Source: Bufo bufo (Eukaryota; Chordata; Amphibia; Anura; Bufonidae). From it: 64,000 bases of DNA. Under the pieces are notes generated by a model. That model had not been told where the DNA came from, searched no databases, and worked only from the letters and a program-made list of their open reading frames with translations. Location of the stretch: positions 405,336,565 to 405,400,564 of the forward strand of contig NC_053392.1 of the NCBI RefSeq assembly GCF_905171765.1. Direction: 5' to 3'. How positions within the stretch are numbered: position 1 is the first letter of the stretch; every line of letters starts with the position of its first letter. Shown piece after piece: positions 20,800 through 31,796 of this stretch. The position numbers and the translations under genes are program-made.

Positions 20800-23700
20800 G
20801 CTTTCCTCTGGTGGAGTTGAGAAGTCATGGTCAATCAAGCCCTTGTTCATTATAATAAGAGTCAACCTGTCAGCATTTTCAGTTGACAGGCGGATACGCT
20901 TATCTGTTATAATGCCACCAGCAGCACTAAATACCCGCTCAGACAAAAGCTGGCGGCAGGGCAGGCCAGCACCTCCAAGGCGTAGATCACCAGTTCATGC
21001 CACATGTCCAGCTTGGAGACCCAGTAGTTGTAAGTCACTGAGAGATCATTTAAGGATGCTGACACGGTCTTCTATGTACTCCTTCACCATCTTCAAAAAT
21101 GTTTCCCTCCTTGAGACACTAGGCCGCGCATCAGGGTGAGGGTGCTGGCAGGGTGTCATGAAACTGTCCCAGGCTTTGGAGAGTGTTGCCCTGCCTCTGT
21201 TGGAACTGCTGTGTGTTCCCCTTGTCTACCCTCCTCGGTTGGCCAAGGAACTACGGATTCAGCGTTGTCAGATGGAAATTTTTGGAGCAATTTTTCAACA
21301 AGGATATTCTGGTATTGCACCTTTTGTTTGCTCGTCCTCTCCACCAGAGGAATGAGAGATTTGAAGTTCGATTTATAGCGGGGGACTAAAAGGGTGAACA
21401 ACCAGTAATCAATGTTGTCTAAAACCTGGAGGCAACTGTCTCCTGCACCTCCTCCTCCTCTTCATTGTCGAATTTGTGCTGAGAAGACAAACTGAGGGTG
21501 TTCTGGATATCACCCTGTGTAATGTTTTCCCCCATTTCTACCTCTTCTATATGCTAAGCGTTGTCCTTAATTGTGAGCAGCGAGTGTTTTAGTAGACACA
21601 GAAGTGGGATGGTTACGCTGATAATAGCGTTATCGCCGCTCACCATCTGTGTTGATTCCTCAAAGTTTCTTAAAACCTCACAGAGGTCCTACATCTATGC
21701 CCACTCCTCGCTTGTGAATAGCTGAAGCTGACTGGACCATGTTGCAGCTGGTATTCCACTACTGCCCTCTGCTGCTCACAAAGCCTGGCCAACATGTGGA
21801 ACGTTGAGTTCCAGCGCATGCTCACGTCACACAACAGCCGGTGAGCTGGCAATTTCAAGTGCTGCTGCAGTGTTGACAAACTAGCTGAAGCTGTCGATGA
21901 CTTGCGGAAATGTGCACACACGCGGCGCACCTTCACCAGTAGCTCAGGCAAATTGGGGTAGGTTTTGATAAACTGCTGAACCACTAACTTTAAGACGTGG
22001 GCTAGGTATGGGATGTGTGTGAGCTTGCCAAGCTCCAAAGCTGCCACCAAGTTACGGCCATTATCAGACACAACCATGCCTGGTTGTAGGTTGAGTGGCG
22101 AGAGCCACAGCTCAGTCTGGTCTCTTATCCCCTGCCACAGCTCTGTGGCGGTGTGCTGTTTGTCCCCTAAGCATATCAGCTTTAGCATGGCCTGTACCAC
22201 TATGCTACAATGCTTCCAGCTACCGACTGATGACTGACTGGTGCTGCACGCGGATAATTTGGAGGTGGAAGTTTAGGAGGAGGCGGAGGAGGAGAAGTGG
22301 GGGTTGGAGCCACTAACATAGGTGCTGGCGGAAACCCTGATCGACGTAGGGCCCGCAATCCTTGGCGTGGGTAGCACCTGTGCCATCCCAGGGTACGACT
22401 CGCTCCCGGCCTCCACAACATTCACCCAGCGTGCCGTCAGAGAAATGTAGCTTGAATGCACTTGTAGGCTGAATGCACTTGTCCATGTGTCCGTAGTTAA
22501 GTGGAACCTCTAAGTAACTGCGTTGGTCAGGACATGTGTGATGTTACGGGACACATGTTGGTGTAAGGCAGGCCCGGCACACCTTGAAAAATAGTGGCGG
22601 CTGGGGACTGCGTAACATGGGACTGCTGCCGACATGAGGCTGTGGAAGCCCTCAGTGTCCACAAGCCTAAATGGCAACATTTCCAGGGCCAGTAATTTGG
22701 AAAGCTGCGCATTTAGTGCTATGGGCTGTGGGTGGGTGGCTGGGTATTTGCACTTGCGTTCAAATGCCTGAGGTAGGGACATTTGTACGCTGCGCTGGGA
22801 CACGAAAGTGGATGTGGTGGCTGATGGTGCTTGCGAATGTCCAGGTGCATGGCGGGAGGCATCTGGGCCTGCACCTTCGACAGGGGATTGGCCAGCACGT
22901 AACACAGGGGAAGAGGAGGCAGTGGTGTTGCCCGCAGACACAGATTGTGGACCCAGGCGTCCGGCCCACCTATTATGGTACTTTGATGCCATGTGACGGA
23001 CGGATCATGCTGGTGGTGTTGAGGTTGCTAGTGTTCACGCCCCTGCTCATTTTTGTATGGCACAGGTTGCAAATTACAATTCTTTTGTCGGCCATACTTT
23101 CCTCCAAAAAGCGACAGACTGCGGAACACCTACACCTTGGCAAGGGAGATTTCCGCAAGGGGGTGCTCCGAGGAACAGTTGCGGGCCTGTTTGTTTTGGC
23201 CCGCCTTCTCCCTTTTTCCACCCCACTGCCTCTTCCAGCCTGTTGCGGTGCAGAAGATACCTCCCCCTCTGCACTGCTGTCCTCGCTCGTCTTTCCACCT
23301 TCCTAGGTTGGGTCAGTGACTTCATCGTCCACCACCTCCTCTTCCACTTCCTCACTCTGGTCATCCTCCTGACTTGTTGCCCTAACCACTACCTCAGTGA
23401 TTGACAACTGTGTCTCATCCTCTTCCTCAACCTCTTGAGACAGTAATTGCCATTGAGTTATTGGCAACTGTGTCTCATCATCATCCACCTCATTAAACAG
23501 TAATTGCCATTCCCCACCATCATTTCCTTGTGATTGTGGATGTTCAAGGGTTTGGGAATCAGGGCACAAGATCTGTCCCTCTTCAAGTGTGCTTGGCGAG
23601 ATGGCCAAATCAAGTAATGGCGCTGAAAAGAGTTCCTCGGAATATCCGAGTGTGGGATCAATTGTTTGCTCAGACTCTCCATGGTGGAAGGAAGGAGGAT

Positions 23701-24012
23701 CAGGGTGAGGATTGGGTTGAGCAGACTCTTGGCTACTGAGACTGGACTTGGTGGAAGACAGGGTGGTACTTAACCGACTGGAAGCATTATCTGCTGCAAT
23801 CCAACCGACCACCTGGTCGCACTGGTCTGACTCCAAGAGTGGTGTCCTGCACCGCCCTGCAAACTGGCAAACTGGGACATGAAACTAGGTATCGCAGACG
23901 ATTGTTTTTCTTGTGCTCTGGCAGCAGGCACAGTTTGACCGCGGCCAGGGCCTCGGCGTGCACCATCAGCATTGTGGCCACTGCCCCGTCCCTTACTGCT
24001 CGCCTTCTTCAT
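20800..24012 (-). pseudogene. hAT-A transposase (ZBED-like), frameshifted
   Basis: Minus-strand hAT transposase remnants in order. Start at ATG 24012 (MKKASSKGRGSGHNADG), then an acidic Ser/Thr region (23836-23303); a BED finger (CNLCHTKMSRG, near 23090-23060); an FERKCKYPATHPQ helix region (22992-22510); the core GDKQHTATELWQGI, VVSDNGRNLVAALELG and KLTHIPYLAHVLK (22200-21670); and a C-terminal dimerisation segment near 20990-20830 that is heavily frame-shifted. Five or more frame changes. It is clearly related to, but not the same family as, hAT-B/C, which share longer identical strings with each other. Confidence 0.85.
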
Positions 24013-24059
24013 ATTAAATGTTATATATGATTGAAAGTCTGTCACACGTACAGTAGCGC

Positions 24060-25250
24060 AGGATTTGTAAGTGTATGCACAAACAAATTTAAAAAGGTAT
24101 TTGGGATGTGGAAACATCAGACAGGAGATATCCCGCAGATAATATCAATGCTGTCACCAGCAACTAATGAAAAATTACAGGGAATGTCACAGGTATTTGG
24201 GATGAGGAAACGTTATACAGGAGAGGTACCACTGTACGCAGCGTCTACGCAAAAAAGTACACTGTACGTCACAGATAAATTTTAGAAGCGCACACATTAT
24301 ACAACAGATGTGGCGCTGGTAATGTCACTGTCCGCAGCAGACACCGTCTACGGAGAAAGTACACTGTATGTCACAGATAAATTTTAAAAGCGCACACGTT
24401 ACACTGCAGATGTGGCACAGCTAATGTCACTGTCCGCAGCGGACACCGTCTATTGAAAAAGTACACTGTAAGTCAGATATTTTTTGGATGTGCACACTTT
24501 ACACAGGAGATGTGGTGTAGCTAATGTCACTGTCCACAGCGGACACAGTCTACGGAAAAAGTACACTGGAGGTCAGATATTTTTTGGATGCGCACACTTT
24601 ACACTGCAGATGTGGCACAGCTAATGTCACTGTCCGCAGAGGACACAGTCTATTGAAAAAGTACACTGTATGGCCTCATGCACACAACCGTTCAGTTTTT
24701 TAGCGGTCCGCAAATCGCGGATCTGCAAAAAAACATAAGCCGCCCGTGTGCCTTCCGCAATTTGCGGAACGGAACGGGCAGCCCATTGTAGAAATGCCTA
24801 TTCTTGTCTGCAAAACGGACAAGAATAGGACATGTTATTTTTTTTTTTCGGGCCCACGGAACGGAGCAACAGATGCGGACAGCACATGGAGTGCTGTCCG
24901 CATCTTTTGCGGCCCTATTGAAGTGAATGGGTCCGCATCCGAGCCACAAAAACTGCGGCTCGGATGTGGACCTGAAAAACGGTCGTGTGCATGAGGCCTT
25001 AGTCAGATATTTTTTGGATGTGCACACTTTACACAGGAGATGTGGTGTAGCTAATGTCACTGTCTGCAACGGACACCGTCTACGGAAAAAGTACACTGGA
25101 TGTCACAGATATTTTTTGGATCCGCACACTTTACACTGGAGATGTGGCGCAGCTAATGTCGCTGACTGCAGCGGCCTAACTATTGTACGCTATATTGCTG
25201 ACACCCATAATAGTCCTTATATGGACTTTTGGGTCTGTAAAGTTTTAGCT
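24060..25250 (-). repeat. hAT-A 5' leader: about 100-bp tandem repeats
   Basis: GATGTGG starts units at 24307, 24409, 24509 and 24609, giving periods of 100-102 bp; unit core CTAATGTCACTGTCCGCAGC, GGACACCGTCTA and AAAAGTACACTG. About ten copies in all, interrupted by a MITE at 24672-24998. No coding. Confidence 0.88.
24672..24998. mobile_element. MITE in the hAT-A leader, TIR GGCCTCATGCACAC
   Basis: 327-bp non-coding element with inverted termini GGCCTCATGCACACAACCGT and ACGGTCGTGTGCATGAGGCC, and internal inverted GCGGTCCGCAAAT-type motifs. It splits one 100-bp repeat unit (GTACACTGTA | TAGTCAGATA), proving it came after the array. The flanks TAT and TTA do not settle the target duplication length. 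Confidence 0.82.
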
Positions 25251-25445
25251 ATTTAGCACAGGTTGCGCTAAAAATATAGATTGCTGCTGCCACACACAAT
25301 AGTCCTTAAAAGGACTTTTGGGTCTCTGAAAGTTTTGGTGGTAATAATATTCTTAAATCACTCCCTACACTGTCTGTCCCTTCCTCAGCACAGCTCTCCC
25401 TGATTAAGAATGAGACGAACACATGTCATCGGGTGCTATATATAT
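25251..25445 (-). mobile_element. hAT-A 5' flank, terminal inverted repeat lost
   Basis: Contains AATAGTCCTTAAAAGGACTT with GGGTCTCTGAAAG, then GTCATCGGGTGCTATATATA. The reverse complement of this block parallels 49195-49380 of another hAT copy (CATCGGGTGCTATATAGCAC; AATCCTTTTAAGGACTATTG). That copy has about 120 bp more before its terminus, so hAT-A is truncated here. Confidence 0.65.
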
Positions 25446-26719
25446 GTTACATATATATACCCTACACATGTAGAGGCACTTATATTCTTTTTACATTTAG
25501 TACTAGACTACTGATTGCCTACTCTTGACATGTGCATGTTTTATTTTAATGTTAAAATGTAACTTTTATTATTCACTGCTTATATAATTGGTGGATGCTT
25601 ATTTCTATCTAACCTGCTACTTTAAAACTATCTACTGAGACTCCTTGTGTGCTGTATTTGCTTTCTTTCTATAGCTATTATTCTAGTAGCGGCGCGCTTG
25701 CTCCAGTTTCTACCTGTTAGTTTCTAGTGTCTACCTGCTATCACACATAAGAAGGGTCTACTGTAGCCTAAAACCCTATACACTGCCCCCCGACATGTTT
25801 CGCCATCTACATGGCGTCTTCAGGGGATCAGGCAGACAACAGGTAGAATCATTTGTCTGCCATTGAAATCCATAGAATTTGTTAATCTTCTGGTAACTTG
25901 ATAGACTTTGGTGATTTGTGATCCAAATATGTCATATACAATGTTTAAGCGAGAGGTATTCAGCAGCTTCTAATCAGCCTTGGTGCCAGGGGTCTAGAGT
26001 ATAAATAGAATAATATAGATGGGCAGCTGCATATTACAATGCTACCATTCCATCATAGAGGACCAGTGACATGCAGTGCTTTGCTCTTGTGGATTATGGA
26101 ATGTCACCAAAGCTGGAAGAGGGATTATAACTAATGGCAGCTGTTGGTTCTTTTATTTATATTTAACAATAGCCTTTTGGTTATTGTATGTCCTTTACAT
26201 GATCGTTCACTGAAAACCATATATATCTTTTAATAGCCTCTAATGAATGTCTGACAATATACATACAGTACAGGCACATATTTATTGGCTATTATATATT
26301 AAAAGTAAACACTGCCTTGTAACCGTCTTTCATTACAACAGCTATTTAATCGCAGAATGCTTTTGTGTGAGATGCAATAGATTGTAATGTATTCTTATAA
26401 TGTCAAAAACATGAATTTGATGTAGTTTTTTATTAAAATATCATATTGAAATGTGAAATGATTCATTGAGAGAATTTTTCATTGGATGAATAATTGCATA
26501 ACAATTTGTGCCTTTTTGCCATTTTATGTTTCTCTTGCCACTTAAAAAAAAAAATTATAACTGGAACTTAGAGGGAAGGGACATGGTCTCCTGCTGCCCT
26601 ACAGATTTAATGTAATTTACGTCAGAAACTAGTGTAAATTATTGCTAAAATCTACAGCAGTTCATAACTGGAGAAAGTCTGATTTTCTGGTGCACAGAAT
26701 GCCAGAGGATGTTGACTTG
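25446..26719. other. Mostly plain non-coding DNA with a PLE-terminus trace
   Basis: AT-rich, no long frame. A short stretch at 25735-25860 has a Penelope-type terminal signature (see the hammerhead-like motif at 25783-25835). The remainder shows no recognised repeat. Confidence 0.45.
25783..25835 (-). ncRNA. Hammerhead-ribozyme-like motif (PLE terminus trace)
   Basis: On the minus strand: CCC, then CTGAAGA, a hairpin GCCAT/ATGGC after one extra C, then GAA, the palindrome ACATGT, C, and GGG pairing with the first CCC. This order (stem I, CUGANGA, stem II, GAA, very short palindromic stem III, cleavage-site C) is that of the minimal hammerheads known from Penelope-like elements. The extra base after CUGANGA departs from the textbook core, so activity is uncertain. 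Confidence 0.45.
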
Positions 26720-26722
26720 TAA

Positions 26723-27932
26723 GGGTACTTTCACACTAGCGTTTTTCTTTTCCGGCGCTGAGTTCCGTCCTAGGGGCTTAGGGCTCTTTCACACTTGCGT
26801 TGTCCGGATCTGGCGTGCACTCCACTTGCCGGAATTACACTCCGGTTTCGGAAAAACTCAAGTGTACTGAAAGCATTTGAAGACGGAACCGTCTTCAAAA
26901 TGCTTTCAGTGTTACTATGGCAGCCAGGACGCTATTAAGGTCCTGGTTGCCATAGTAGGAGCGGGGAGCGGGGGAGCGGTATACTTACAGTCTGTGCGGC
27001 TCCCGGGGCGCTCCAGAGTGACGTCAGAGCGCCCCATGCGCATGGATGACGTGCCCAATGCGATCACGTGATCCATGCGCTTGGGGCGCCCTGACGTCAC
27101 TCTGGAGCGCCCCGGGAGCCGCACGGACGGTAAGTATGCTGCTCCCCCGCTCCCCGCTACACTTTACCATGGCTGCCAGGACTTTAGCGTCCCGGCAGCC
27201 ATGGTAACCATTCAGAAAAAGCTAAATGTCGGCTCCGGCAATGCGCCGAAACGACGTTTAGCTTAAGGCCGGATCCGGATCAATGCCTTTCAATGGGCAT
27301 TAATTCCGGATCCGGCCTTGCGGCAAGTGTTCCGGATTTTTGGCCGGAGCAAAAAGCGCAGCATGCTGCGGTATTTTCTCCGGCCAAAAAACGTTCCGTT
27401 CCGGAACTGAAGACATCCTGATGCATCCTGAACGGATTTCACTCCATTCAGAATGCATTGGGATAATCCTGATCAGGATTCTTCCGGCTTAGAGCCCCGA
27501 CGACGGAACTCTATGCCGGAAGAAAAGAACGCAGGTGTGAAAGAGCCCTTAAATCCGGAAAAGAACTGATCAGTTTTATCCTAATGCATTCTGAATGGAG
27601 AGTAATCCGTTTTCATAAAACCGTAGCATGTTGAATTTTTACCTCCGGCCAAAAATCCTGAACACTTTGACTGAACGCCGGATCCGGTCTTTTTCCCATT
27701 GACTTCAGTCAAACCGGATCCGGCTTTTGCATGTTAAACCCAAAAAATTTGAAAAAAAAGTGAAAGTCCATAAATGGCGGATCCGTTTTTTCCAATGCAA
27801 TTTTTCATTGTGATAAAAATCCTGATCAGGATTCAAATGTAATCCGTTTTCACACGTTTTTCCGGATCCGGCGGGCAGTTCCGGTGTCGGAATTGAACGC
27901 CGGATTTAAACAACGCTAGTGTGAAAGTAGAC
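26723..27932. mobile_element. PIF/Harbinger-like MITE containing a second MITE
   Basis: Outer element with termini GGGTACTTTCACACTAGCG and CGCTAGTGTGAAAGTAGAC, flanked by TAA/TTA. Outer sequence reads ...GTCCTAGGGGCTTA | inner element | TTAAATCCGGAAAAGAACTG, matching the uninterrupted sibling at 3191-3678 (GTCCTAGGGGCTCAATACCGG). The sibling acts as an empty site and fixes the inner boundaries. Confidence 0.88.
26781..27548. mobile_element. Nested Harbinger-like MITE, TTA duplication
   Basis: 768 bp, termini GGGCTCTTTCACACTTGCGT and ACGCAGGTGTGAAAGAGCCC, exact TTA at 26778-26780 and 27549-27551. The interior is a large imperfect palindrome (GACGTCAGAGCGCCCC with GGGGCGCCCTGACGTC; CTCCGGGGCGCTCCAGAG type arms) spanning about 26900-27220. 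Its ends differ from the outer MITE (GGGCTC against GGGTAC), so these are two sub-families. Confidence 0.9.
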
Positions 27933-27935
27933 TTA

Positions 27936-28120
27936 CATTTTGAGCCTCTTATTCCAGCACATTCTTTAATAAGACTAGCATATGTAATGCCAGTCCAAAA
28001 AAAAAATTCCCCTCAATAACTTGATCTGCCCGACAAATGTCACCATGTAGTCCTAGCCTTAGCATGAGGAGAATTTTTTAATTTATTTTTTCAGGAGTCT
28101 GGGTGCCTGTAGTTTTGTGC
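27936..28120. other. Non-coding spacer
   Basis: Short AT-rich stretch between mobile elements; nothing recognised. Confidence 0.4.
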
Positions 28121-28128
28121 CAAATTTA

Positions 28129-28464
28129 AAAGGGAACCTGTAACCGGGATTTTGTGTATAGAGCTGAGGACTGGGTTGCTAGATGGCCGCTAGCACATCT
28201 GCAATACCCAGTCCCCATTGCTCTGTGTGCTTTTATTGTGTAAAAAAAACTATTTGATACATATGCAAATTAACCTGAGATGAGTCCTGTACGTGAGATG
28301 GGACAGGACTCATCGCAGGTTAATTTGCATATGTATCAAATCTGTTTTTTTACACAATAAAAGCACACAGATCTATGGGGACTGGATATTGCGGATGTGC
28401 TAGCGGCCATCTAGCAACCCATGACCTCAGCTCTATATACAAAATCCCGGTGACAGGTTCCCTT
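28129..28464. mobile_element. Foldback MITE with AAGGGAACCTG ends, TTAA flanks
   Basis: Almost the whole 336 bp is one inverted repeat: AGGGAACCTGTAACCGGGAT with ATCCCGGTGACAGGTTCCCT; CTAGATGGCCGCTAGCACAT with ATGTGCTAGCGGCCATCTAG; GATACATATGCAAATTAACC with its complement. TTAA borders both ends, which suggests piggyBac-type mobilisation, though the element edge is ambiguous by two bases. Confidence 0.8.
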
Positions 28465-28924
28465 AACAAATGTCACATGTTGCCTGATAAATGTTGTACA
28501 TTCTAAAGTCTGCAGGATCTCTTACCGCCAGTGCTTGAAGTGGGCCGGAACGCGGCGGTACTCAGTACCGCCACTTCCAAAAATTGCCCTGGAGAGTACC
28601 AGCACCTCTCCGTGCGCCCAGTACGTGGGTTTCCGGTACCGGAGCGCAGGGCCGGCCTTTGGGGTGTGCGGGCTGTGCGGCCGCACAGGGCGCCATAGTA
28701 ACAGGGGCGCTGGGCGGCCGACAGCTCGCAATGTAATATGCGGCAGGCGAGGCTGAACTTGTGTTCTCCCTCGGGGCGCCCCCTCCATCTAGCCCTCCCC
28801 TGTCTGACCTGATTCGTTCCTCCTCCCCTGTCTGACCTGCCTGCTGCCCCCGCCGCTGCCAATAAGAAGAGAGACGGGAGGAGGAGGGGAGGGGCTGTGG
28901 CCACTGCGCCACCAATGAAGATAA

Positions 28925-29130
28925 CTGACCTGAATACAAAAACAGGAGGCGGGTGCTGGAATCAAATAGCCGACAGCCAACCTCTGTGACAGGGAGCTGC
29001 GATCAGCTGCAGTTGAGTTAACCCTTCAGGTGCGGTACTGGAGGGGTTAATTGTAGCTGATCGCAGCTCCCTGTCACAGAGGTCGGGTGCCGGCTATTTG
29101 ATTCCAGCACCCGCCTCCTGTTTTTGTATA
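28925..29130. repeat. Palindrome 1 in inner hAT
   Basis: ACAAAAACAGGAGGCGGGTG and its complement CACCCGCCTCCTGTTTTTGT, and CTCTGTGACAGGGAGCTGCG with CGCAGCTCCCTGTCACAGAG, flank a loop with AGTTGAGTTAACCCTTCAGG. Arms of about 85 bp. Confidence 0.9.
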
Positions 29131-29340
29131 AGAAACGTTTGTGGCACAGTGCGCCCCCCCCCCCCCCAACACCCCAGTATAAGAAACGTTGGTAGGCAGT
29201 GCGCCCCCACCCCCCCTTCAGTATAAGAAACGTTTGTGGCACAGTGCGCCCCCCCCCCCCAACACCCCAGTATAAGAAACGTTGGTAGGCAGTGCGCTTT
29301 CCCCCCCAAACACCCCAGTATAAGAAACATTGGTGGCTCA
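29131..29340. repeat. Short tandem array with C runs
   Basis: Four units of CAGTATAAGAAACGTTGGTA / GGCAGTGCGCC followed by a C run. It is the complement-like counterpart of the large GCGCACTGCGCC array further right, suggesting the inner hAT was partly assembled by inverted duplication. Confidence 0.8.
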
Positions 29341-29384
29341 GTGGGAAGTGCCAGTGAGGGTTAAAAAATAATAAAAAATTTTTA

Positions 29385-29585
29385 ACTCACCTCCTCCAGT
29401 TGATCGCATAGCTGCCGTTCTCCTGTTTTCTTCAAGACCTGTGGTGACGTCACTGAGCTCATCACATGACCCATTACCATGGTGATGGATCATGTGATGC
29501 TAACAGTGATGTCACCACAGGTCCTTTGACAGGTCATGAAGAAAGAACAGAAGACGATCAATTGGAGGAGGTGAGTTAATTATTA
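29385..29585. repeat. Palindrome 2 in inner hAT
   Basis: TTAACTCACCTCCTCCAGTT pairs with AATTGGAGGAGGTGAGTTAA; inner arms GACCTGTGGTGACGTCACTG and its near complement flank CATGGTGATGG. The same inner-arm sequence occurs in the foldback element at 46735-47665. Confidence 0.9.
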
Positions 29586-29599
29586 TTTTTATTTTTTAA

Positions 29600-30860
29600 C
29601 CCTCATTGGCACTGCCCACTGCGCCACCAATGATTATTATATTGAGGGGGGGCCCACTGCGCCACCAATGATTATTATATTGAGGGGGGGCGCACTGCGC
29701 CACCAATGTTTATTATATTGAGGGGGGGCCCACTGCGCCACCAATGTTTATTATATTGAGGGGGGGCGCACTGCGCCACCAATGTTTATTATACTGGGGT
29801 GATGGGGGGGCGCACTGCGCCACCAATGTTTATTATACTGGGGTGTTGGGGGGGCGCACTGCGCCACCAATGTTTATTATACTGGGGTGATGGGGGGGCG
29901 CACTGCGCCACCAATGTTTATTATACTGGGGTGTTCGGGGGGCGCACTGCGCCACCAATGTTTATTATATTGGGGGGGGCGCACTGCGCCAATGTTTATT
30001 ATATTGGGGGGGGGCGCACTGCGCCACCAATGTTTATTATACTGGGGTGATGGGGGGGCGCACTGCGCCACCAATGTTTATTATACTGGGGTGTTGGGGG
30101 GGCGCACTGCGCCACCAATGTTTATTATACTGGGGTGTTCGGGGGGCGCACTGCGCCACCAATGTTTATTATATTGGGGGGGCGCACTGCGCCAATGTTT
30201 ATTATATTGGGGGGGGCGCACTGCGCCACCAATGTTTATTATACTGGGGTGTTGGGGGGGCGCACTGCGCCACCAATGTTTATTATACTGGAGTGTTGGG
30301 AGGGGCGCACTGCGCCACCAATGTTTATTATACTGGAGTGTTGGGGGGGCGCACTGCGCCACCAATGTTTATTATACTGGGGTGTTGGGGGGGCGCACTG
30401 CGCCACCAATGTTTATTATACTGGGGTGATGGGGGGGCGCACTGCGCCACCAATGTTTATTATACTGGGGTGTTGGGGGGGCGCACTGCGCCACCAATGT
30501 TTATTATACTGGGGTGTTCGGGGGGCGCACTGCGCCACCAATGTTTATTATATTGGGGGGGCGCACTGCGCCAATGTTTATTATATTGGGGGGGGCGCAC
30601 TGCGCCACCAATGTTTATTATACTGGGGTGTTGGGGGGGCGCACTGCGCCACCAATGTTTATTATACTGGAGTGTTGGGAGGGGCGCACTGCGCCACCAA
30701 TGTTTATTATACTGGAGTGTTGGGGGGGCGCACTGCGCCACCAATGTTTATTATACTGGGGTGTTGGGGGGGCGCACTGCGCCACCAATGTTTATTATAC
30801 TGGAGTGTTGGGAGGGGCGCACTGCGCCACCAATGTTTATTATATTGGGGGGGCGCACTG
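29600..30860. repeat. Minisatellite, about 42-bp unit, with 379-bp higher-order repeat
   Basis: Around 30 copies of a unit near GGCGCACTGCGCCACCAATG, TTTATTATACTGGGG, TGTTGGGGGG. Variants (ATTGGGG against ACTGGGG; GATGG against GTTGG or GTTCGG; a short unit lacking CCA) recur in the same order from 30135 and from 30514, giving a higher-order period of 379 bp. Long frames on both strands are products of the repeat, not genes. Confidence 0.95.
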
Positions 30861-31258
30861 CGCACAATGACGGGTTAGGGAAATTTCACAGCAGAGTGCG
30901 CATGCGCTGGGAGCCTCGCCGGCGGTTAGGGTAGGGAAAAATTATGGGCCAGTGCACAGGTGCGGTGATCGGATGGATGTTCTCAGCAGGACACCGGCCG
31001 ACACTGCGCATGCGCTGGGAGCCTCACCAGCGGTTAGGGTAGGGAAAAAGCACTGACCCGTACATAATTTTTCCCTTCCCTAACCGCTGGTGAGGCTCCC
31101 GGTGCATGCGCAGTGTCGGCCGGTGTCCAGCTGAGAACATCCATCCGATCACTGCGCCTGCGCACTGGCCCATAGTTTTTCCCTACCCTAACCGCCGGCG
31201 AGACTCCTGGCGCATGCGCACTCTGCTGTGAAACTTCCCTAACCTGTCATTGTGCGCC
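30860..31258. repeat. Palindrome 3 in inner hAT, about 400 bp
   Basis: Arms of about 190 bp: ACACCGGCCGACACTGCGCA with TGCGCAGTGTCGGCCGGTGT; AACATCCATCCGATCA with its complement; TGACGGGTTAGGGAAATT with a near complement at the far end. Centre near 31055. Confidence 0.92.
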
Positions 31259-31796
31259 TGCGCGGCGCTGCACACCTCCTCACGTCATGTCCGGTGCGAC
31301 CGGAAGTGACGAAGGTAGGGAAATCTCACGAAGTAGGGAAGTATAACATTACACCGGCCTTTGGGGTGTGCGGGCTGGTAACTACTTGGTTGGATAGTCA
31401 GCCAGCCTATGCCATGATGCCAGCAACAAGCAGTGTTTTTTTGTTTTTTTTTGGGGGGGGGGGGGGGCGCCACAAGGTTAGCTCGCACAGGGCGCCTGGA
31501 CACCTAAGGCCGGCCCTGCCGGAGCGCAGCGGAGAGCTGGCAGTATCTCCTCCCTAATGTCGTTGGCTGGGCAGCTAGTGGAGGGGGGCGGGTCGTTGCA
31601 GAGTACGGCTCAGGCTGGCGCAGGCAGGGAGTTGACCTCACGTTAGGTGACGTCAACTCCTTCCCGCGCGCCTGTGACTGAGGAGCGATCAGTGCGGCGA
31701 CCAGTGACTGGTCCTCCTTGGAGTCAGGAGTCGGACGGTGCAGCAAAGAACATCGACTTTGCTTTGGAATCCAACTTCTGAAGAGTACTGGTGAGT

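Larger units (their letters stand above)
28647..31518. mobile_element. Inner hAT-type element, perfect 8-bp TSD
   Basis: Termini CAGGGCCGGCCTTTGGGGTG and TAAGGCCGGCCCTG, with GCACAGGGCGCC subterminally on both sides. Exact duplication CCGGAGCG at 28639-28646 and 31519-31526. 2,872 bp with no transposase. It carries three long palindromes (28925-29130, 29390-29580, 30860-31258) and a large minisatellite. The CAGGGCCGG ends match the element at 11618-13069. Confidence 0.92.

Noticed and set aside
24060..25250. CRISPR array (regular repeats)
   Set aside because: Units are contiguous 100-bp tandem repeats with no short identical repeat separated by unique spacers; the context is a eukaryotic transposon.
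29799..30934. Open frames of up to 295 codons on both strands
   Set aside because: They follow the 42-bp minisatellite and translate to repeated peptide units; the repeat period, not selection, keeps them open.
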